Below, piece after piece: positions 56,465 to 64,000 of a stretch of 64,000 bases of DNA. The DNA is taken from the IMG/VR virus record IMGVR_UViG_3300017917_002228, positions 1 through 64,000 of that record. One strand, written 5' to 3'. The notes under the pieces are model-generated. The model did not search any database. It was given only the letters and a program-made list of their open reading frames with translations, and was not told where the DNA came from. Made by a program: the position numbers and the translations under genes. The DNA is from a virus. The first letter of the stretch is position 1. Each line of letters opens with the position of its first letter.

Positions 56465-58980
56465 AGTTTTATACTAACGTCACACTTAAAGGAAATAATA
56501 TTCTGCTACGCGGCTATGAGAATGGCCAGCGAGTGCAGCATACCATTCCTTACAGACCTTATCTCTTTATTCATTCTAAGAGCGGCGATTCAGTTTACCG
56601 TAACCTTAAAGGTAAAGGTGTTGATCGTATGGATTTTGACTCACCATCTGATGCTCGTGATTTTGTAAAACGTCATGGTGGAGTAGAAGGTCTTACTATT
56701 TACGGTTTGACTAACTGGGTATATACTTTTATCAACGATTACTATCCTGGTGAAATTGATTATGATCCTTCTCTTATCTCAAAAGTAAATATCGATATCG
56801 AAGTCGCGGCTGATGAAGGCTTTCCTAACATTCAGACCGCCGATAAAGAAATTACTGCTATCACGATGAAGAAGAATGACATGTATGTAGTTCTTGGTTG
56901 TGGTGAGTTTACAACAGACGATCCTAAAGTAAAGTATGTTCGTTGTGCTGATGAAGCAGAACTGCTTATGAAGTTTCTAGATGTATGGAGAAGTAAATGG
57001 CTATCTCCTGATCTAGTAACAGGATGGAACGTAGAGTTCTTCGATATTCCTTACATCGTGAACCGCATTACTCGTGTGCTTGGTGGTCGGATGGCTAAGA
57101 AACTCTCTCCGTGGGAAATCCTGGAAGAAAGAAAGATCGTCATTGCCGGTCGCGAGAACCAAGTTTATATTCCTGCAGGCATTTCTATTCTAGACTATAT
57201 GCAGATGTATAAGAAGTTTACCTTTACTATGCAGGAGTCTTATCGTCTTGACCATATTGCCAACATCGAGCTCGGTGAACGTAAACTCGATTACTCAGAA
57301 TACGATAACCTGTTTGACCTCTATAAGAAAAACTATCAGCTATTCATCGAGTATAACATCAAGGACGTTGACCTCGTAGACCGTCTAGACGAAAAGCTAA
57401 AACTAATCGAACAAGTATTTGCTATCGCATATGATGGTAAAGTCAACTATCAAGATACCTTTACATCGGTGCGTATGTGGGATGTTATTATTCATAACTA
57501 TCTTCTTAACCAACGTATTGTTGTTCCTCAATTTAACGGCAATATTAAAGATAGACAGATCATTGGTGCATATGTTAAGGATCCTCAGGTCGGTATACAT
57601 AAGTGGGTCGTATCTTTTGACTTGAATTCTCTCTATCCTCATCTCATTATGCAGTATAATATCTCACCAGAGACTTATACCGGTCACGTATCTGCAATTA
57701 ATGGTGATGATGGTGTAGAGAAGATCTTGAATGGTTATCTAAACGAACCATCTATTCGTAATCAGCTTGTATCACAGAACGTAACTGTAGCTGCTAGCGG
57801 ATGTATGTTTGATAAAGACTATCAAGGCTTCCTTCCTAAGCTTATGCAGCGTATGTATGATGACCGTGTTGTCTATAAACAACGCATGCTTGAAGCAAAG
57901 CAGGCTCAAGAAGATAATCCTTCTGAGGAAAATATTAAAGCAATTGCACGTAACCATAACATGCAGCTTGCTAAGAAGATTCAGCTTAACTCAGCATATG
58001 GTGCATTGTCTAACCAATACTTTCGCTGGTTTGATAATAAACTTGCCGAGTCGATTACTCTTTCCGGTCAGCTTTCCATTAAGTGGATGGAGCGTGAGAT
58101 GAATAAATATCTCAATAAGCTGCTTAAAACGGAAGGTGTAGATTATGTCCTGGCATGCGATACGGATTCTATGTACATTACGCTTGACGCTCTGGTCAAT
58201 CAACTCCCTAACAAGAGCCTTGAAACTTCAGAGATCGTCAAAATCGTTGACAAATTCTGCGTTAATAAGCTTGAACCGTATATTGATGCGTGTTACGGAC
58301 AGCTTAGCGAATATGTTAACGCCTACGACCAAAAAATGAAGATGAAGCGAGAAGCAATCGCTGATAAAGGTATTTGGACTGCCAAGAAAAGATATATACT
58401 CAACGTATGGAACAATGAAGGAGTTTCATACAACGAACCTAAGCTAAAGATGATGGGCATCGAAGCTGTTCGTTCCTCCACTCCAGCATCCTGTCGCGAT
58501 AACATTAAAAAGTGTATTAATGTGATCATGAATAAAGACGAAGATGCAACAATAGAGTTTATTGAAAACTTTAGAAAAGAATTCTCTAAACTTCCTTTCG
58601 AGGAGGTAGCGTTTCCTCGTGGCTGTAAGAGCTTAATGGAATATGCTGATCGTGATAACATTTATAGAAAAGCTACTCCTATTCATGTAAGAGGTGCTCT
58701 TCTCTATAACAAACTGCTCAAGGATAAGCAACTAGATAAACGTTTCCCGCTTATTCAAGACGGTGATAAAATTAAGTTCTGTTATCTTCGTCTACCTAAC
58801 CCTATTAGGGAAAATGTTATCGCGTGTCCTAACACGCTACCAAGGCAATTAGGTATTGATCAGTATATTGATTATGAGCTACAATACGATAAAGCTTTCG
58901 TTGAGCCGATCAGAACCATTCTAGATGCTATTGGTTGGCAAGTTGAAAAAACGGCTACATTGGATCAATGGTTCGCATAA
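56461..58980 (+). CDS. gp43: DNA polymerase gp43 (family B)
   Basis: An 839-residue polymerase (T4: 898). The 3'-5' exonuclease has NIDIEVAADEGFP and TGWNVEFFDIPYI; polymerase motif A is DLNSLYPHLIMQYNISPET, motif B KIQLNSAYGALSNQYF, motif C ACDTDSMY. The C-terminal region carries a clamp-binding-type end (LDQWFA). It replicates the phage genome with gp45 and the gp44/62 loader. Confidence 0.95.
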   Translation: MKFYTNVTLKGNNILLRGYENGQRVQHTIPYRPYLFIHSKSGDSVYRNLKGKGVDRMDFDSPSDARDFVKRHGGVEGLTIYGLTNWVYTFINDYYPGEIDYDPSLISKVNIDIEVAADEGFPNIQTADKEITAITMKKNDMYVVLGCGEFTTDDPKVKYVRCADEAELLMKFLDVWRSKWLSPDLVTGWNVEFFDIPYIVNRITRVLGGRMAKKLSPWEILEERKIVIAGRENQVYIPAGISILDYMQMYKKFTFTMQESYRLDHIANIELGERKLDYSEYDNLFDLYKKNYQLFIEYNIKDVDLVDRLDEKLKLIEQVFAIAYDGKVNYQDTFTSVRMWDVIIHNYLLNQRIVVPQFNGNIKDRQIIGAYVKDPQVGIHKWVVSFDLNSLYPHLIMQYNISPETYTGHVSAINGDDGVEKILNGYLNEPSIRNQLVSQNVTVAASGCMFDKDYQGFLPKLMQRMYDDRVVYKQRMLEAKQAQEDNPSEENIKAIARNHNMQLAKKIQLNSAYGALSNQYFRWFDNKLAESITLSGQLSIKWMEREMNKYLNKLLKTEGVDYVLACDTDSMYITLDALVNQLPNKSLETSEIVKIVDKFCVNKLEPYIDACYGQLSEYVNAYDQKMKMKREAIADKGIWTAKKRYILNVWNNEGVSYNEPKLKMMGIEAVRSSTPASCRDNIKKCINVIMNKDEDATIEFIENFRKEFSKLPFEEVAFPRGCKSLMEYADRDNIYRKATPIHVRGALLYNKLLKDKQLDKRFPLIQDGDKIKFCYLRLPNPIRENVIACPNTLPRQLGIDQYIDYELQYDKAFVEPIRTILDAIGWQVEKTATLDQWFA

Positions 58981-58994
58981 GGAAAAAAATAGTC

Positions 58995-59288
58995 ATGAGA
59001 GAGCAAGTTAAACCAGAAGTAACTTTTGATTTCGGCTTCTCTGCTGTATCAGAAGATGAACTAAAAGAGTATGAGCGTCAACAGATTGATGAGCTTGCCA
59101 AGCGTTCATCATCAGTAACTCAAGAAGCTCTTGTTTATAAAAATCGTCTAGAGACAATGTATAAGATGATTCTGCCTCTTCTTGTATCTTTGCAAAAAGA
59201 TCCTCAGAAAGAATATATTTTGTGGCCAAACCGTGAAGCTAAAATTAGAGAGTTTAAACAGAAGTTAGATCAATTAGTAAATGATTAA
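58995..59288 (+). CDS. Hypothetical protein
   Basis: A 97-residue charged helical protein from ATG 58995 after AAGGAAAAAAATAGTC. DELKEYERQQIDELAKRSSSVTQEALVYKNRLETM forms a long helix. Conserved position after gp43 suggests a replication link. Overlaps the next gene by 8 bases. Confidence 0.6.
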   Translation: MREQVKPEVTFDFGFSAVSEDELKEYERQQIDELAKRSSSVTQEALVYKNRLETMYKMILPLLVSLQKDPQKEYILWPNREAKIREFKQKLDQLVND

Positions 59289-60165
59289 CCTATTAGCTTT
59301 ACTTACCGCGCTCGGTATATCAGCCGTTGCCGCTTACTATTCTATTATTGGACTAACAACCATCTTTGCAGGTGCATTTTATCCTATCCTTATTATGGGT
59401 AGTGCACTTGAGATTGGTAAGCTTGTAACTATTTCCTGGCTGTATAGAAACTGGCATAAGATTTCTTTTGGTGTTAAATCTTATCTCAGTGTATGTGTAT
59501 TCATTCTGATGTTCATTACCTCTATGGGCATCTTTGGGTTTCTATCAAAGTCCCATATTGAACAGACAATGAACATTGCTAATTCACAATCAGGTCAGAT
59601 AGAAGTTATCAATCAGCAAATTGAACTTAACTCTACTAAAGTTGTTGATCTCGATAAGCAGATAGTAAACATTGACGGTGCTATTAGTAAACTGCTCGAG
59701 AAAGGTCAGGCACAGACTTCTCTTCGTGCAGCTGATCAACAAAGAAAGAATAGAGATGCTCTCGTTAAACAAAGAGACCAACTTAATAATACTCTTGCTG
59801 ATTTAAAAACTCAGAAGATCAAACAAGAAATAGAAATTAAAAAACTAGAAGCTGAAGTTGGTCCTCTTAAGTATATCGCAGAACTAATATATGGGAAAGA
59901 TGATGCGAAATCTCATTTTGATAGTGCTGTACGCCTTGTCATTATCATTCTTATTCTGGTATTCGATCCTCTGGCCGTAGTGCTCCTACTTGGTATTAAC
60001 CAAGTTACAACCAGAAAAGAAGAGCAAGTTGAAACATTATATGTAGAGCAACCAGTTATAAAAAGAGGTCGACCTCCTAAAGAAAAAGAAGATGTGCAGT
60101 TGCAAAGTGCAAAGAGAAAGTCTACAATAGAGATTGATAGGGATAGTATCTTCGAAATTAAGTAA
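59281..60165 (+). CDS. Membrane protein with coiled-coil and AT-hook-like tail
   Basis: A 294-residue protein. Three membrane helices at about residues 2-23, 28-55 and 65-87 are followed by a long coiled-coil (about 92-200), a fourth helix (VRLVIIILILVFDPLAVVLLL, about 216-238) and a basic cytosolic tail with KRGRPPKEKE, an AT-hook-like core. Between gp43 and uvsX in many marine T4-like phages, without known role. The tail could contact DNA, possibly at the membrane; this is inference. Confidence 0.6.
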   Translation: MINLLALLTALGISAVAAYYSIIGLTTIFAGAFYPILIMGSALEIGKLVTISWLYRNWHKISFGVKSYLSVCVFILMFITSMGIFGFLSKSHIEQTMNIANSQSGQIEVINQQIELNSTKVVDLDKQIVNIDGAISKLLEKGQAQTSLRAADQQRKNRDALVKQRDQLNNTLADLKTQKIKQEIEIKKLEAEVGPLKYIAELIYGKDDAKSHFDSAVRLVIIILILVFDPLAVVLLLGINQVTTRKEEQVETLYVEQPVIKRGRPPKEKEDVQLQSAKRKSTIEIDRDSIFEIK

Positions 60166-60176
60166 AGGGTTATATT

Positions 60177-61223
60177 ATGTCATTGGTGAATCGACTTCTT
60201 AAGAATTCTACAATCAAAGAAGCAGCAGTGCTGTCTGAGTCTAAGATCTACAGCACTAAAGATATGGTTACTACTAACGTTCCAATGGTGAACGTTGCAC
60301 TCTCAGGTCGTGTTGATGGTGGACTGACTCCTGGACTTACAGTCTTGGCTGGTCCATCTAAACACTTTAAGTCGGCCTTTTCTCTCCTTATGGCATCGGC
60401 TTATCTGAAACAGTACCCTGAGAGTGTTCTTCTATTCTACGATTCAGAGTTTGGTACTCCTCAAGGTTACTTTGAGTCGTTCGGTATTGATATGGACCGA
60501 GTTGTTCATACTCCTATTACCGATATCGAACAGCTTAAGTTTGATATTATGAAACAGCTTGGTGAACTTGAACGTTCAGATAAAGTTGTTATCGTAATCG
60601 ACTCTGTTGGTAACTTGGCTTCTAAGAAAGAAGTCGAGGATGCCGAAAACCAGAAGTCAGTTGCTGACATGAGCCGTGCAAAGAGTCTTAAGTCACTCTT
60701 CCGTATGGTTACACCTCATCTCACTCTCAAAGATATTCCGCTCATTGTTGTTAATCACACTTATATGGAAATCGGGATGTTCCCGAAGGCTATTGTAGGT
60801 GGTGGTACGGGCATTTATTATTCTGCAGATACGATCTGGATTCTAGGACGTCAGCAGGATAAGGATGGTGGTGAGATCGCTGGTTACCACTTTATTATTA
60901 ACGTGGAGAAGAGTCGTTTTGTCAAAGAGAAAGCAAAGATTCCTATTACAGTTTCTTACGAAGGTGGAATTAATCGATGGAGTGGTTTGCTTGATATTGC
61001 TCTCGACGGCGGTTATATTGCTAAGCCTTCCAACGGATGGTATCAAGTCGTCGACAAAGCAACAGGTGAACTTGTTGGAAGCAAGATGCGGGCTGCTGAC
61101 GTCGAAAATAACGGGCCCTTCTGGAAAAAGCTTTTGACAGAAACTGATCTTGCAGACTTTATCAAGAACAAGTATTCTCTAGTAAGTGGTGGTTCTTTGG
61201 TAAGTGAAGATGAGGATGATTGA
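60177..61223 (+). CDS. uvsX: RecA-like recombinase UvsX
   Basis: A 348-residue recombinase. The Walker A variant GPSKHFKS is at residues 59-66, close to T4 UvsX, and Walker B is VVIVIDSVGNL. VNHTYMEIGMFPKAIVGGGTGIYYSAD is conserved. It performs strand exchange in recombination-dependent replication with UvsY. Confidence 0.93.
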   Translation: MSLVNRLLKNSTIKEAAVLSESKIYSTKDMVTTNVPMVNVALSGRVDGGLTPGLTVLAGPSKHFKSAFSLLMASAYLKQYPESVLLFYDSEFGTPQGYFESFGIDMDRVVHTPITDIEQLKFDIMKQLGELERSDKVVIVIDSVGNLASKKEVEDAENQKSVADMSRAKSLKSLFRMVTPHLTLKDIPLIVVNHTYMEIGMFPKAIVGGGTGIYYSADTIWILGRQQDKDGGEIAGYHFIINVEKSRFVKEKAKIPITVSYEGGINRWSGLLDIALDGGYIAKPSNGWYQVVDKATGELVGSKMRAADVENNGPFWKKLLTETDLADFIKNKYSLVSGGSLVSEDEDD

Positions 61224-62266
61224 TGACTAAACGTGTCTTAATTACTGGCGGTGCAGGATTTATTGGACATCACATCATAGATTTGTTGTTACAAAAAACT
61301 GATTGGGAAATTGTTTCTTTAGATCGTTTAGATTATTCTGGTAATTTAAATAGACTTGATGATGTTGTAAGAAAATATCCAGCTGATCAGCGTAAACGAT
61401 TAAAAATTGTATGGCATGATCTAAAAGCTGAAATTCAAAATCTTACAGCAAACATGATCGGCGATATTAATATAATTCTTCATGTTGCAGCTGCATCACA
61501 TGTTGATCGTTCGATATCTTATCCTATGGAATTTTTAATGGATAACACAGTCGGGACAGTCAATACTCTTAATTTTGCACGCAGATTTAAAAATCTTGAG
61601 CGTTTTGTTTACTTCTCAACAGATGAAGTTTTTGGTATTGCTCCTAATGATGTTGCTTATCGCGAACGTGACCGATATAATTCAACAAATCCATATTCAG
61701 CTTCGAAAGCTGCTGCTGAGGAGTTTTGTGTTGCATATGAAAATACATACAAATTACCAATATTTATTACACATACAATGAATGTTTTTGGTGAACGTCA
61801 ACACTCAGAAAAATTTATTCCTATGTCTATTCGTAAGATCAGGAATGGTGAAACAATACAAATTCATTCAGACCCAACAAAAACAATTCCTGGATCACGT
61901 TTTTATATTCACGCAAAAGATGTTGCTGATGCTTTGTATTTTATACTACATCTAAACGAAGAACAGCTTAAAAAGGTTTACGTGCCTGATTATGGTGGTG
62001 CAAAATGTCCAAAGTTTAATATTGTTGGTAAAGAAGAAATTAATAATTTACAAATGGTTCAGTTGATCGCAAGCGCACAAAACAAAACAGCAAAATATGA
62101 AATGGTTGACTTTCACAGTTCTCGTCCAGGACATGATCTTCGATATGCATTATCTGGCGATTTTATGCGTGAACTTGGCTGGGAACCAAGACACAGTTTA
62201 AATGATCGTATAAAAGAAGTTGTAGAATGGTCCTTGGCAAATCCTGAGTGGATTGAAATTGCATAA
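61223..62266 (+). CDS. Sugar-nucleotide dehydratase/epimerase (dTDP-glucose 4,6-dehydratase-like)
   Basis: A 347-residue extended SDR enzyme: NAD site TGGAGFIG (8-15), HVAAASHVDRS, STDEVFG with the Asp-Glu dehydratase pair, NPYSASKAAAEEF with the catalytic Tyr-x3-Lys, and GxRFYIHAKDVADA. It resembles RmlB-type dehydratases. It sits between uvsX and gp41, a place without such a gene in T4, so it looks acquired. Its codon use is somewhat more AT-rich than in its neighbours. It may supply sugars for surface or DNA glycosylation. Confidence 0.85.
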   Translation: MTKRVLITGGAGFIGHHIIDLLLQKTDWEIVSLDRLDYSGNLNRLDDVVRKYPADQRKRLKIVWHDLKAEIQNLTANMIGDINIILHVAAASHVDRSISYPMEFLMDNTVGTVNTLNFARRFKNLERFVYFSTDEVFGIAPNDVAYRERDRYNSTNPYSASKAAAEEFCVAYENTYKLPIFITHTMNVFGERQHSEKFIPMSIRKIRNGETIQIHSDPTKTIPGSRFYIHAKDVADALYFILHLNEEQLKKVYVPDYGGAKCPKFNIVGKEEINNLQMVQLIASAQNKTAKYEMVDFHSSRPGHDLRYALSGDFMRELGWEPRHSLNDRIKEVVEWSLANPEWIEIA

Positions 62267-62289
62267 CAAGTATAACCAGAGGTGAAGTG

Positions 62290-62496
62290 ATGAAAATATG
62301 GCACGTTCTTGAGAACGCAGAAGAAGTAAAAACAATGCTTGATGGCAAGAAGTATGAAATGGGTGGAGTCACTACACACCCTGTTACATTTGCCCCTCAT
62401 GTTTATATCAAAGTAGAAAAATGGCGTGACGAGGAAGGTGGTGAAGTCGTGTTCATTGTTCCATTAGAGCTGGTGCAGCGAGATGTTAGTAACTGA
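62290..62496 (+). CDS. Small hypothetical protein
   Basis: A 68-residue protein with AGAGGTGAAGTG upstream. MKIWHVLENAEEVKTMLDGKKYEMGG, then HPVTFAPHVYIKVEKW. Beta-rich; function unknown. It lies in a run of small genes before gp41. Confidence 0.6.
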   Translation: MKIWHVLENAEEVKTMLDGKKYEMGGVTTHPVTFAPHVYIKVEKWRDEEGGEVVFIVPLELVQRDVSN

Positions 62497-62689
62497 AGTA
62501 ACTCGCAATCGACTGTCTACTCGTCGCTTTCATCGCAACTTGAAGAAGCAGGGCTATCGACCAGTCGACGAGTTTGGCTGCGCTGTCATCTGGGAAATGT
62601 CCAGAGGCTCTATCACGAACCACAAGATCAAAGATGTTGTGATTGACATTGAAGGCAAGAGTCTGTGGGTTAAGACTGGAGTAGAGTGA
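62483..62689 (+). CDS. Small basic hypothetical protein
   Basis: A 68-residue protein rich in Arg/Lys at the start (TRNRLSTRRFHRNLKKQGYRP). It overlaps both neighbours. Nucleic-acid binding is possible. Confidence 0.55.
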   Translation: MLVTEVTRNRLSTRRFHRNLKKQGYRPVDEFGCAVIWEMSRGSITNHKIKDVVIDIEGKSLWVKTGVE

Positions 62690-62907
62690 TGGGTGATACT
62701 TGGCATATAATAATGGAACGTGATGCTTTATCTTCTATGTTAAAAGATGTTCAAAAAGAGTGTATAGAGTTGCGTCAAGAAAATGAGCTGCTGCGTAATT
62801 GGCTTATCAACATTAAAGGTGATGTTTTACATATCGCTGATAATTGCGATAGGCTTGCTGACGAAATTGAAAAGTTACTTATTGGAAAATTGGAGAATGA
62901 ACAATGA
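62689..62907 (+). CDS. Small coiled-coil protein
   Basis: A 72-residue protein from ATG 62689, which overlaps the previous stop. Heptad-like helix ALSSMLKDVQKECIELRQENELLRNWLINIKGDVL. Function unknown. Confidence 0.55.
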   Translation: MGDTWHIIMERDALSSMLKDVQKECIELRQENELLRNWLINIKGDVLHIADNCDRLADEIEKLLIGKLENEQ

Positions 62908-63194
62908 ATAAGCGTATTAGAGAATTGCTAATTGAGGAAACTTTAAATAACAATCCAATTGAACTTTCAACTTCGTTTTTTCTTATTGAAATTACTGATG
63001 ATAAAGGAACAAAGACTGTTGCACGCATTCCAACAGAGTTCTGTGAGAAGTTCGCTGAGGTAGTTATTCGAGAATGCACCAATAGAATTAGCAAATGGGG
63101 AACGGCTCACATCGATGATAATGGAAAAGTTCATCATGGTGAGATCGGTAAAGATATCGTTGAAGACATTAACAAACACTTTGGGATTGAGTGA
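62904..63194 (+). CDS. Hypothetical protein
   Basis: A 96-residue protein coupled by ATGA overlap. The end HIDDNGKVHHGEIGKDIVEDINKHFG is distinctive, with several His/Asp, but not an identified metal site. Function unknown. Confidence 0.55.
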   Translation: MNKRIRELLIEETLNNNPIELSTSFFLIEITDDKGTKTVARIPTEFCEKFAEVVIRECTNRISKWGTAHIDDNGKVHHGEIGKDIVEDINKHFGIE

Positions 63195-63200
63195 TGCTGA

Positions 63201-64000
63201 ATGATTGAGAAGACAATACTATCTCATCTTATCTTTAATGAACCCTATGCACGTAAGGTTCTACCTTTTTTAAGAGAAGAGTACTTTCAGAATTTATCAG
63301 ACAAGACTGTCTATAAGCTTATTAACGATTATGTTAGTAAGTATAATGGTACTCCTACTCGCGAAGTTCTTCAGCTTGAGTTGAAGAACAAAGAAGGTAT
63401 TTCTGAGACAACATATAAAGAATCAAAAGACATTATTGATAACCTCTCTTCAGAGGAAAGTGACATTAACTGGTTGCTTGACTCTACAGAGAAGTTCTGT
63501 CAAGATAGGGCTATTTACAATGCAATTATGGCTTCGATTAAAATCCTGGATGATAAAAAAGGATCGGAGAGCACAGGAGCTATTCCCGGTCTGCTATCAG
63601 ACGCTCTCGGGGTTAGTTTTGATATTACTATCGGTCATGATTACTTTGATAATGCTGATAGCCGATATGATTTTTATCATCGGAGGGAGGAACATATTCC
63701 CTTTGACTTGGATTATTTCAATAAGATCACAAAAGGCGGTCTTGTTCGGAAAACTCTCAACGTTGCCTTGGCAGGTACGGGCGTTGGTAAATCTCTCTTT
63801 ATGTGTCATTGTGCTTCTTACAATCTTACCCAAGGTAAAAATGTACTTTATATAACTATGGAAATGGCAGAAGAGAAGATTGCAGAACGTATTGACGCAA
63901 ACCTTCTTAACGTAACAGTAGATGAGTTAGCTGTTCTACCTAAGGACGTCTATGATAAGAAAATTAACCGTGTGAAAGAGAAGACTGTTGGTAAGCTTAT
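63201..64000 (+). CDS. gp41: Replicative DNA helicase gp41 (3' end outside window)
   Basis: The first 266 residues are visible. The N-terminal domain is helical, followed by a linker and the RecA-like helicase domain with Walker A GTGVGKS at residues 192-198 and VLYITMEMAEEK, the DnaB-family H1a motif. Its place after uvsX in T4-like genomes is conserved. ATG 63201 is chosen because the earlier GTG frame stops at once. Confidence 0.9.
   Translation, partial: MIEKTILSHLIFNEPYARKVLPFLREEYFQNLSDKTVYKLINDYVSKYNGTPTREVLQLELKNKEGISETTYKESKDIIDNLSSEESDINWLLDSTEKFCQDRAIYNAIMASIKILDDKKGSESTGAIPGLLSDALGVSFDITIGHDYFDNADSRYDFYHRREEHIPFDLDYFNKITKGGLVRKTLNVALAGTGVGKSLFMCHCASYNLTQGKNVLYITMEMAEEKIAERIDANLLNVTVDELAVLPKDVYDKKINRVKEKTVGKL

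Noticed and set aside
63436-63855. Alternative 139-codon frame in gp41
   Set aside because: It lies in another frame of the clearly recognisable gp41 helicase.
1-64000. Integrase, att sites, insertion sequences or lysogeny genes
   Set aside because: None was recognised; the gene content is that of a lytic T4-like phage.

Overview
The window is about 64 kb of a T4-like myovirus (Straboviridae-type gene order, genome ends not visible). The evidence is a nearly complete set of T4 core genes in T4-like order: neck, terminase, sheath, tube, portal, prohead and capsid genes (gp13 to gp23), then uvsY, uvsW, gp55, gp47, gp46, gp45, gp44, gp62, regA, gp43, uvsX and gp41. There is no ribosomal, metabolic-chromosome or integration gene. 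A DUF1127 microprotein, an exported glycine-zipper protein and a GTA/alphaproteobacterial-style 3-TM holin suggest a proteobacterial, probably alphaproteobacterial, host; this is inference. Base composition is AT-rich throughout. Late genes are preceded by the T4 late promoter core ATAAATA, matching the gp55 sigma factor encoded here, while small accessory genes have sigma70-like TTGCTT/TTGATT-N16/17-TATAAT promoters.

Layout. 1-13.3 kb: adhesion module with collagen-like fibres built on Gly-[Phe/Tyr]-X-Gly-Ser-X hexads, two polyglycine-rich adhesins, a His-rich short-tail-fibre-like protein, a GH19 endolysin and a PAAR spike tip. 13.3-29.1 kb: neck, packaging, tail tube and sheath, head. A 2OG-Fe(II) oxygenase gene sits between the two terminase genes, and two large proteins with prohead-protease-like sites lie between gp67 and gp21. 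29.1-31.2 kb: leftward block of small accessory genes. 31.2-34.3 kb: regulatory DNA, small genes, seven tRNA genes, a CCA-ended tRNA-like minihelix and two structured RNA candidates. 34.3-40.6 kb: tail-tube paralogue, recombination genes, gp55. 41.1-48.6 kb: 7-deazaguanine DNA modification island (queE, queD, folE, dpdA, formyltransferase, queF, queC, glutamine amidotransferase) with a PD-(D/E)XK-like nuclease inside it. 48.6-52.3 kb: clamp, clamp loader, regA. 52.3-56.3 kb: accessory genes, tRNA-Met, holin, Hsp20, microproteins. 56.3-64 kb: DNA polymerase, uvsX, a sugar-nucleotide dehydratase insertion and the start of gp41.

How it fits together. FolE, QueD, QueE and QueC make preQ0, QueF reduces it to preQ1, DpdA can exchange it for guanine in DNA, and the PurN-like enzyme is a good candidate for the dPreQ1 formyltransferase DpdN. 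The gene content therefore predicts formylaminomethyl-deazaguanine in the phage DNA, and the embedded nuclease could act on DNA lacking it. The structural half predicts a virion with an unusually collagen-rich fibre apparatus and head-internal proteins processed by gp21.
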